Assembly: GCA_023525975.1 (NCBI GenBank)
Contig: CM042043.1
Location: 35,040,001-35,104,000, forward strand
Origin: Smallanthus sonchifolius
Taxonomy: Eukaryota > Streptophyta > Magnoliopsida > Asterales > Asteraceae
Reading direction: 5' to 3'
Length of the DNA stretch: 64,000 nt
Of this stretch, positions 54,958-64,000 are shown one piece after another; the first letter of the stretch is position 1, and each line of letters opens with the position of its first letter. The notes below the pieces were generated by a model. It saw nothing but the letters and a program-made list of their open reading frames with translations, did no database searches and had not been told where the DNA came from. The translations under genes were made by a program, and so were the position numbers.

Positions 54958-56937
54958 AATCCAGATGATCTAAAAGAAATGGATATACAGCACTCCTATG
55001 TCATGCTCTCTCTAAGAGCAAAAAGGTTCTACTCTAGAACAGCAAGACCCATTCCAAGCAACAACTCCAACACCAGAGTTGGCTTGGATGAAAGCAAATT
55101 AAGGTGTTACAACTGTAACCAACTTGGTCATTTTTCTAGAGAATGCAAGGCACCAAAGGCAAACCCAGCTGCTGCTCAGACAAGACAAGCTCACAAAGCT
55201 CAACCAAGACAGCAACAACAGCAACAGGCCATTCCTCCTGCTCAAACTGCAACTTGTGCAGCTGTTGGAACTGCTGACTTTGACTGGAGCTTCCAGTATG
55301 AGGATCTTCCTGCCAACAATCAAGCTCTCATGGCAGACACATTAGAGATACCACCTCAGGTATATGAAAATCTTTGTACTCAAGCTTGTATTGATAAGGT
55401 CCTTGGATACAGGAAACATAACCAGAATCTCATAGATCAAAATGAAGAATTTCACCTAATGAAATCTGAATTTAAAAAGGATGAAAACAGTTACAAGGAA
55501 AAGATTGATTGTTTAAAGAAAGAAATTTCATCATTAAAAGATGAACAAACAAACCTTGAAACTCAAATTGATGATCTTCTGGTTAAGTTAAAAGCTACAA
55601 GGGCCGAATTAGCAGACCAAAAGGTCCATGTGGAAAAATATGAGTTTGCATCCAAAAAGCTGCAAAGACTTTTGGATGCTCAAATTCATGAAAAGGTAAC
55701 TGCTGGTCTTGGATTTCAAGCTGAACAACTCTACAATGTCGTTCCCCCACCTGCTGACTATGTAGCCATTCACGAACCAAGTTTCAATCTTTCCAACCTT
55801 GATCTGGCCAACCAAAATCTTGACCCTGTTGTATAAGAAACCCCTGTGCAAGAATGCAATACTCCATCCGAGTCTGAGTCAACATGCTCAGACTCCAATG
55901 AAACCAATAAAGCTCCATCACCACCTACCTGTGAAGTTATTAAAGTCAACAATCCAAGCCCTTTCATCCCTTCAAAAATAGTACCAGTATCTCAACTCAC
56001 CAAACAAATCAGAATCAGCTATCCTCCAGAAGGAAGAAAGCTCACTGTTGAAAAGGGACAGTCTTCAATCTCCACCAACCCAAATCCTCATCCCAAAACC
56101 ATTCTACCTAGAGATAAAGCTCCATATGTTCAAAAGAAATTGGAGGAAGCCACCTTTGAGCACAACAAAGCCCATCCCTGGAATTTTAAAGACTTATTCA
56201 AGAAAAGGGATTATGTGTACTTTCAAAGGGACAAATTGGCTAAATCATTCTTTGTCTGTGGCAAATACAACCATACTGCCAGCACCTGCTTGTACTACCT
56301 TCATCAACAAAGAAACCTAAAGCAACATGCTTTTGAGAAGACAAACAAGAACAAAAAGGTAAGAAGCTTTGAAGCTAAAGCAACTCATTTCAGAAACTCT
56401 TTATCCCCACCAAGGAAGCAGCTGCCAAAACCTCAACAATCTTGCATCATCTGTGGTGAATTAGACCACTTTGCTGCAAATTGTAAATTCAATCCCTTCA
56501 ATCAGATTCTTCATCGGGCGCCTCTTAAACAAAAGCCTATCAGCAAGGTAAAGAAGGATAGGCATACATCTGTTGTTAAACCATCAGCACCCGGCAAAAA
56601 TGTTGTTGATCAGATAAAGCCCAAGAAACCAAATAAGTCTGCCGCTACTAAAGGAAAACCATCAGCAGCAACAAAATCTGCTGCTGATAAGCCAAAGTCC
56701 TCAGTAGCAAAATCTGCTGCTGATCAAGCAAATCTGTCAGCAGCCAAAGCAACATCAGCTGCTGATAGAGCAAAGAAATCTGGAAAACCACCTAATCAGC
56801 AATGGGAATCCAAGATCACAGCCTCTATCCCTCAAAGCATCATCATTGGCTCTATTGAATGCAAAAATACTAATGTTGCTGATCCAACGAAATACTTAAC
56901 CAAGTTTGCAAGTTCTTGGGTTCCTCCCTCAAATTAG
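54958..56937 (+). pseudogene. Copia 2 gag, N-terminally truncated
   Basis: It starts at the copia 1 equivalent of LEKMDIDWCMAML (here MDIQHSYVMLSLRAKRFYSR). CCHC knuckles are CYNCNQLGHFSREC and, further on, CIICGELDHFAANC; a third, FFVCGKYNHTASTC, has lost its first Cys. A coiled-coil part (LKKEISSLKDEQTNLETQID) lies between. A TAA at 55834-55836 is in frame (probably a former CAA). Ala/Ser/Lys repeats with SAAD units (about 56638-56790) are encoded by the family motif TCTGCTGCTGAT. A frame change near 56930 separates it from pol. Confidence 0.88.
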
Positions 56938-59900
56938 ATCTCTCTCATGTGCAGGGACAGCCAGGTCACAAGAATAACACTTGGGTTGTAGACAGTGGTT
57001 GTTCCAGGCACATGACTGGCAACAGATCCATCCTCTCTAACTTCAGACACTTCAATGGAGGATATGTTACCTTTGGGAGTGATTCAAAAGGAGGATCTAT
57101 TACTGGACAAGGAACTGTGTCAAATGAAAGAATGAGTATTGAAAGAGTAAACCATGTCAAAGAACTAGATTTCAATCTCATGAGTGTGTCCCAGGTCTGT
57201 GATCAAAAGCATTGGATGCTTTTCACAGATAAAGAATGCTTTGTTCTATCCTCTGGTTTAAGCAAACCTCCTCAAGAGAAGATACTACTGACTGCTCAGA
57301 GAAAAGAAAACCTATATGTGCTTGACATGAATGAGGTCACTCCATCTGGTAGTGTATCTTGTTTTCTATCAAAGGCATCAGTTGATGAATCAACTCTTTG
57401 GCACAGGAGATTAATCCATGTCAATATCAAAACCATTAACAAGTTGGTGAAGGAAAATCTTGTCAGAGGGCTTCCTGACAAAGAATTCCAACTTGAAGAT
57501 CATTGCATTGCATGTTTGAAAGGGAAGCAACACAAGAGTTCTCACACGCCCAAGACATTGAATTCAAATATCACTCCACTACAGTTGCTGCATATGGATC
57601 TCTTTGGTCCTACAAATGTCATGTCAATGGGCAAGAAGTCATACTGTCTGGTGATTATTGATGACTATACCAGATTTTCATGGGTATACTTCTTGAGAAC
57701 AAAAGATGAAACTGCTGAGATTCTTAAATCTTACATTCTTCGAGTTGAGAATCAAAGCAATCAAAAGGTGAAAATCATAAGGTATGATCAAGGTACAGAG
57801 TTCAAGAACCACACTCTGAACTGTTTCTGTGAGAGCAAGGGAATAGAAAGACAATACAGTGCTCCAAGAACTCCTCAACAAAATGAGGTTGCTGAAAGAA
57901 GAAACAGAACTCTAATTGAATCAGCAAGATCAATGTTGGCTGATTCAAAATTGGCTCTCACATTCTGGGTAGAAGCAGTCAGTACAGCTTGCTATGTGCA
58001 GAATAGAGTTCTCATTGTCAAGCCTCTCAACAAGACACCTTATGAACTCTGGTTTAAAAGAGTTCCCTATATTGGATTTCTAAACCCTTTTAGATGTCCA
58101 TGCACCATTCTAATCACACATGGGGTTCTTCCTAAGTTTGGTGCCAAATCTGATAAAGGATATTTTGTAGGCTATTCCTTTCAATCTAAGGCCTACAGAG
58201 TTTTCAACTCAAGAACAAGAATCGTGGAAGAATCAGCCAATGTGGAATGTAGGGAACACATCTCATGTGAATAGGGAAAAGGCCCAGACTGGCTCTTTGA
58301 TATAGACTCCTTCACACAAATATTTGAGCCTCTCATCTTCTCAAATATGGAGTCTACCTCTTCTAAAGCACGAGCTTCCACTTCTTCCTTTGACTACAGA
58401 TTGGAGTTTCCTAGTCCCTCTATCAGACTGAAAAGCTCATCTATTGATCCTCCATGTGTTGTGGAAGCTATTGAAGCCAGTGAAGCCAGAACCAGACTCT
58501 CAAATGTCACTAGCAACAGCCTCTTTGAAAATGAAAATCCGAATGAAGACACTTCTGTGAATGCTGTAGAGGCCTCTGCTGCTGATTAAGCTGATGCTGC
58601 TATTGATATTGAAGACTCTTCCACCATGAATGAAGAGTTTCCTGATCAGAAACAGAGCAATATTGAGCAAGGGATACGATTGGATGTAGTACTAGCACAA
58701 AGAATCAACAAGGAACATCCCCTGGAAAATATCATTGGCCAAGTTCACCAAGGAGTTCAAACAAGAAGCAAATCTCATGAGGCCAATAAATGTTTGCTTT
58801 CCTGTTTTCTTTCTCAGGTATAACCCAAGAAGATAGATGAAGCTCTGAAACACAGCAGTTGGATTGAGGCAATGCAGGAAGAGTTTCTACAATTCAAGAG
58901 ACAGGATGTCTGGAAACTTGTTGATCTTCCACCTGGTCAAACTACTATTGGCACAAGATGGGTATTCAGGAACAAGCAAGATGAGATAGGCATTGTCGTT
59001 AAGAACAAAGCAAGACTTGTAGCTCAAGGCTACACTCAGGAAGAAGGAATTGACTATGATGAAGTCTTTGCTCATGTTTCCAGGCTGGAGGCCATCAGAA
59101 TCTTCCTGGCATATGCTGCATCCAAGAATTTCATGGTTTATCAAATGGATGTCAAAAGTGCCTTTCTGTATGGGAAGATTGGTGAGGAAGTATATGTCAA
59201 ACAGCCTCCAGGCTTTGTAGATCCTGCACATCCTAACAAAGTGTTCAAACTAGACAAAGCTCTTTATGGCTTACATCAAACTCCAAGAGCCTGGTATGAA
59301 ACTTTGTCTGGATATCAGCTAAGCAACAACTTCAGAAGAGGTGCCATTGACCAGACCTTGTTTATCAAAGATGAAGGGGGAGAAATCCTACTGGTACAAA
59401 TATATGTTGATGACATCATCTTTGGATCAACAAGGAAGAAGTTGTGTAAAGACTTTGAGATCCTGATGCACTCAAAGTTTGAAATGATTTCAATGGGTGA
59501 ACTAAATTTCTTTCTGGGTCTTCAAGTCAAACAAGTTCTAAACGGAATCTTTATCAGCCAATCCAAATATGTCAAGAGCATTCTGGAAAGATTCAAGATG
59601 GCTGACTGCACTGCTACAAGAACTCCTATGCAAGTGCACCATCAACTGACTCCCGACAAAGATGGTCAAGACACTGATCAACATCAATACCGTGCAATGA
59701 TAGGGTCACTCATGTATCTCACTGCCTCAAGGCCAGATATCATGTTTGCAGTATGCCTCTTTGCAAGATTCCAAGCAGCTCCAAAGAATACACATCTTCA
59801 AGCTGTCAAGTGAATTTTTAGATATCTAAAAGGATCCCCAAGACTTAGGCTATGGTATTCTAAAAATGACAAGTTCAACCTAAATGCATACACTGACAGT

Positions 59901-60347
59901 GACTATGTGGGATGCAACTTGGAAAAAAAGTCCACATCAGGGGGTTGTCAGTTTCTGGGCGAAAGACTGATTTCATGGCAGTGCAAGAAGCAAACCTGTG
60001 TATCAACTTCTACAGTAGAAGCAGAATACATTGCAGCTTCAAGTTGTTGTGCATAAGTCATCTGGATACAAAACCAATTGCTGGATTATAGGATGACTTT
60101 CATGGCCACTCCTATTCACATTAACAACATGAGTTCTATATCAATCACAAATAATCCGGTGCAGCACTCCAAGACAAAGCACATTGACATCAGGTATCAC
60201 TTCATAAGAGATCAAGCTGAGAAAAAGAGAATTATTTTAACCAAAGTTCATACCAATGAGTAATATGCTAATTTGTTAACAAAACCTTTTGATGAAGCTA
60301 GATTTAGATATTTAGTTGAATCCATTGGTATGATGAACTTTGACTAA
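56938..60347 (+). pseudogene. Copia 2 pol: protease, integrase, RT, RNase H
   Basis: Protease: WVVDSGCSRHMTG. GAG-pre-integrase: LWHRRLIHVNIKTINKLV with CIACLKGKQHKSSH. Integrase: HMDLFGP, IRYDQGTEF, NEVAERRNRTL; the usual NGVAERRNR has Glu here, and RSD is RYD. RT: GTRWVFRNKQDE, VYQMDVKSAFLYG, IYVDDIIFGS. RNase H: AYTDSDYVGC, STVEAEYIA, KTKHIDIRYHF. In-frame stops are TAG 58272, TAA 58587, TAA 58821, TGA 59811, TAA 60054 and TAA 60261; copia 1 has Arg or Gln at the last three. The terminal stop is TAA at 60345-60347. All stops are in one phase, so damage is by point changes, not indels. Confidence 0.93.
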
Positions 60348-60775
60348 CATTTGTCTCTAAAAAATGTTTTATAAATATATTTGTCTTTTGTTGTAAATAA
60401 AAGTTATAAGTCAGCAGCAACCATTTTTGCTGCTGACAGGTTTAATCATCAGCAGCAAAGAATTTTCCACTGACTGCTTTAAATTATCAGCATGAACAAG
60501 TTTCCTACGGATAGCTTTAAGGCAGTCAGCAGCAACATTTTTGTTGCGGACCTTTGCATCCATCAACAGCAATTGAGTTTGCTGCTGACTGACTTAACCA
60601 TCCACAGCAACCAAGTTTGCAGCGGATAGGTTTAACCATCTGCATCAACCAAGTTTGCTGCTGATGGGTAAAAATAAGTCCAAATTAACTTTTACCCGTT
60701 GTAAAAAGTCCTTTCAGTCTTTACCATGACTGCTATAGTGTATTACAGCTGTAACAGTGAAGAGTGAATAAGGTT
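60348..60775 (+). promoter_or_regulatory. Copia 2 pol-ORF3 spacer with palindromes
   Basis: At least five imperfect palindromes lie at 60408-60672. The first has perfect arms GTCAGCAGCAA and TTGCTGCTGAC around six bases. Others read CATCAACAGCAA...TTTGCTGCTGACTG, CATCCACAGCAACC...TTTGCAGCGGATAG. A TATA-like TGTATAAGTA at about 60778 and a CT-rich run follow, possibly a promoter and leader for ORF3. This spacer is much shorter than in copia 1. Confidence 0.8.
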
Positions 60776-60959
60776 GTACTGTATAAGTAACTTTGCTTTT
60801 TCCTTCCTCTGCCGTTATAACACAAATCAAATTTCTCCTAAACCTCTTCACATTCAATTCCAACCTAACTCTCATCATTTTCTCTCAAGCATTCATAGCA
60901 TTCAAAGCCTTACATACTTAACCACCTTTCAAAAAACATCCTCCTTCCCTCCAAACCCA

Positions 60960-63910
60960 ATGACAATGGCAGAGGTCGATATAAACCTGCTCGATGATAA
61001 GTTCTCACCCTACCACAATCTCACTGCATACCTAGTCAAAGGCAAGAATCCGAAGGGTTCAATGATATGATCGATTTTCTCTATCGATCAAAGATATACT
61101 ATGCACTAACCGTCAACCCTACCATATACATCCCTCATATGGAGGACTTTTGGAGCACCGCCGTCTACTCTACCGAACAGGGGACTCCTAAATCCAAGAT
61201 AAGGTAGACGACAAAGACATCATCGTCACTGAAGCTACCCTCAGAAAACATCTCAAGCTTCAGGACGAGGGGGCCGCCGTTTCATACCCCAGGGAAGAGT
61301 ATATGAGGACATTTGTATCCATAGGGTACACTGGAAATCAGAATGAATATACCATCGAAAAGGCGCTGATGGGCCCTCCATGGAAGTTTCTATCCCACAC
61401 TCTTCTACGATGCATATCCTAGAAGAGAAGTGGATGGCATCAAGTGAGCTCTGCCCTCACCTCTGTTGTTCACGGTATGGTCACTGGCCAAGGTTTTAAC
61501 TTTGCACATCTCATCTTTGAAGGTTTGAGATATAACCTTCAAGAAGGTGCAAAGCAGGCATTTTATATGTACCCAAGATTCTTGCAGGAAGTTTTCAACA
61601 ATGAACTAAAAGATCTTTCAAAACCGGCAAGAATCTATCTTATGCTGGGACATAAAAATAACATTTTTCAAAGCATGAGAACTGTTTCCAAAAAGTTCTA
61701 AGGGTCAATGTTCCATTGTTATCTACAATGATGAACATACAAAGTACCCATGGTGACAGTTCAGCAATCCCAGCTGATACTGATCCCACACCCTCCACTT
61801 CAAAACCTGAACAACAAACTGCTTCCACTGTTCGAACCCCTGAGCATACTACTAAGGAAGCACATGCACAAAAACTACTTACACCTGTTTTGGATGTTAT
61901 CACCGCCCAACTGGAACACAGGGCCCCAGTTGCGGCAAAATATACCCAAAAAAGGAGCAAGAAAACTCCTTCTATTCTTGTCTCACAGGCCCAATCCCAA
62001 CCTAAAAGTCCTCATTCAGAATCCCAACATTCCGATGAGAATATCAAAAGGGATAGCCAAACCATTAGAGAGACTTCCTTGGAAGTTTCTCTATTAGGAT
62101 CAGGATCAGGATCACATCCCGGATCCGTAGAACAACCTGCTGTGCCCTGTCATTATTTTTCTTCTCTGAACTTAAGTGCAGAGGCACTTAGTCAAGATGA
62201 TATACCTTCTCCAACTACCACTATTTCGAAGGTATTGATTGACTTGGCTGCTAATGTACCCAGCCCAAGTTCATCACCCAAGAAGGTTCGCTCTAGGAGT
62301 GATGATGGAGTGAATGTGGAAAGGGCTATCACTACTCCTGGTACATCATTTGACCAGGAGGACAGTGATAACATCACTAAGACCCTAACCACGACAACTT
62401 ACAGTGAGGATGTTTCTCTTGAAACACTCTTCACTGAGAGGAATCCCAGGTGCCAAGAAAACCAGGGTGATGGGGATATAGAGACTAGGCCTAAGGCCCT
62501 CCATCTAGTTCCAAGGATTCCACAACTGTGGATGAGGACAGACTGAAACTTCAAAATTTGGAATTGACGGCCAGGGTGGCAATGCTAGAGGCTGAAGTGT
62601 CCAAACTACGGCACCGAGTCTCTATGCATGAAGTCCATCAATGCCCTCCAGTGACTACTCCCTCCCTTGTATTAGTGGGCACTCAAACAGATGAAACTCT
62701 ATGCACTGATGCAACCAAAAAGGGGGAGATAGTTACTACGGAAGATGATGATGACAGCCTCGATGAATGGATACAAGAGCAGGCTGCTTTTCAAAGTACT
62801 CTCTTCAAACCTGCTTATGTTCAAATCCATGACTTGCCAGACTCAGTAGATGAAGAGGAAGATATCACTGAGGATTGGAAGTTAGTTGTCCGAGCTGTTG
62901 ATGAGGTGCTGAAGAATGAAAGTCAAGATAAAGACACACCCTTGTCATTCAGCATACTTCCTGCGGTTGCAAACATATCAAGACAGACTATTGCCCCTCA
63001 ATTCACACCGACTGCACATAAGCTAGAGTTTGACTCTATTCTAGCTTGGGGGTATTATGGTCTATCTGAGAGATTCTGGATTGGATGGGAGTTTGGTGGA
63101 ATAGAAGAGCTTAACTGGAATACACTGAATCCACTTCAAGTTCTTGAACTGTACCTATCAAGTTGCATCAACACTTCCACAGATCTCTCAGCAGAACTTG
63201 CAATCAGCAGGTTCTATGTCTTGATGGAGGATAATCTGCCCTGGTTTGAAGTTTCTATAAGAAGCAAACAGGGTGGCCTATCCTGAACACCATGCAGAAT
63301 CTTCAACAACATCAGAACAAAGACTGGCTCCAAGATTTGACTTGATAAGGAGCAGTGCTTTAACAGAAGAAGAAGTTCTATGTTGGAGAAGATTTTTCTA
63401 CAATGAAGTGGTCAGGGGCCTAGAAGTGCAAGGATGGTCAAGCACTGGGTCCTCTGGCTTTCAGTTCTTCTTAAGTGATGGATCATCTTTCACAATCAAC
63501 AACATCCAAGAGATCCTGCTCCTCAATCCAGACTTCCTGCACAAGGTCTTTGAGGACACACATCTGCAACATCAACTCCTTCGAAAGTTAAGTAATGATC
63601 AAGATTATCAAAACTTTTCTTGAAAAGGAGGGATGACCTGCAATGGATGACTCTGACTCAGATCTATCCCTTCCCTCCTCGCCAATTGTCATACTAAATG
63701 CTGCAGAAGGGTCAAGAAAAGTGGCTGCTCGGAATGTCAAAGAGGCCTTTAAAGCTATACATGAGAGTGAATGAGAAAAGGAATAGAGTGAAGCAGTCCC
63801 TTCCTCTGTGTTTATTCCTCAACTTGCTAATGAAGCTGAAGCTGAGATCCCAACATCATCCCTTACATCTGATGTTGTGATCCATGAAGCTGAAGCAGAG
63901 GCATCCAACA
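60960..63910 (+). pseudogene. Copia 2 ORF3, broken
   Basis: The ATG at 60960 (or 60966) reads MAEVDINLLDDKFSPYHNLT. Frameshifts near 61060, 61200 and 61420 divide the N-terminal domain, whose parts still match copia 1: FWSTAVYS, TEATLRKHLKL and SSALTSVVHGMVTGQGFNFA, YPRFLQEVF. A long Ser/Pro/Thr-rich part follows (61716-62546), then, in another frame, a coiled coil (LKLQNLELTARVAMLEAEVS) and an acidic part with a Trp-rich stretch (GYYGLSERFWIGWEFGGIEE). Further frames run through 63273-63623 (RFDLIRSSALTEEEVLCWRR) and 63643 onward. The end is near or beyond the window border. It has no membrane segment. It is longer than copia 1 ORF3 and clearly inactive. Confidence 0.75.
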
Positions 63911-63934
63911 AGACAAGGGGAAGGGCATCATAAC

Positions 63935-64000
63935 AGAAGAAGAAGAAGAAGAAGAAAGATTAAAGAAAGAGAAAAGAGAAAAAGAGAAAAGAAGAAGGGA
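63935..64000 (+). repeat. GAA/GAAAA purine run
   Basis: An (AGA)n-like purine tract closes the window. It may lie near the polypurine tract of copia 2, but no LTR start is visible. Confidence 0.8.

Larger units (their letters stand above)
54956..64000 (+). mobile_element. Copia 2: 5'-truncated relative of copia 1
   Basis: Homology with copia 1 begins abruptly inside gag (NPDDL-like codons at about 54958), after an A-rich low-complexity run. The 5' LTR, leader and N-terminal gag are missing. Remaining are zinc knuckles, a gag-pol linker, protease, integrase, RT, RNase H, a palindrome-bearing spacer and a broken ORF3 that runs to the end of the window. The right LTR would lie beyond 64000. Confidence 0.9.

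Overview
The window is plant nuclear DNA made almost entirely of nested transposable elements. It is AT-rich and contains Ty3/gypsy chromoviruses and Ty1/copia elements primed by initiator tRNA-Met, Helitrons with A/T-flanked TC...CTAG ends, several families of terminal-inverted-repeat (TIR) elements sitting in (TA)n tracts, and very few host genes. The retroelement proteins and the putative gypsy-type transposon ORF resemble those of large eudicot genomes, Asteraceae in particular. That placement is inference from remembered family style; no marker gene proves it.

Layout. 1-1.2 kb: a minus-strand Helitron end and a small intact gene for a Gly/Cys-rich single-pass membrane protein. 1.25-17.3 kb: gypsy A, a 5'-truncated chromovirus whose integrase is split by copia 1 (1920-14831, minus strand, TSD ATTGG). 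Copia 1 has gag, pol and a large third ORF (ORF3) between pol and the 3' LTR. 17.3-26.2 kb: a run of (TA)n-bounded TIR elements, a copia relic and a 2.5 kb Helitron with a decayed helicase C-terminus. 26.2-36.7 kb: a G-rich TIR element holding gypsy B (26759-36286, minus strand, TSD GTTTT), which has lost its reverse transcriptase. 36.7-41.8 kb: more TIR elements, a second small membrane-protein ORF, a 401-bp Helitron and a broken long-chain acyl-CoA synthetase exon. 41.8-54.9 kb: an older retroelement with a minus-strand gypsy-type transposon ORF, split by a solo copia LTR (43160-43940) and by gypsy C (43969-52928, TSD AAGAA). 54.95-64.0 kb: copia 2, a 5'-truncated relative of copia 1 that keeps remnants of gag, pol and a homologous ORF3 and runs off the window.

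The best candidate for something new is the shared design of copia 1 and copia 2. Each family carries arrays of its own short palindrome (arms TCGAAAC/GTTTCGA in copia 1, CAGCAGCAA/TTGCTGCTG in copia 2) in the LTR and in the pol-ORF3 spacer. Each also carries a homologous ORF3 that has no visible membrane segment. In copia 1, ORF3 is fully open although gag and pol are broken. Unrelated gypsy C carries a hairpin array in its LTRs with paired base changes on both arms. Whether ORF3 acts on the family palindromes, for example as a sequence-specific anti-silencing factor, is a hypothesis, not something the sequence shows.

Most gag-pol reading frames are broken, and most of the stops can be explained by C-to-T or G-to-A changes of CAA, CAG, CGA or TGG codons, as expected for old, methylated retroelements. 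Splice sites, promoters and ages were judged by eye only.
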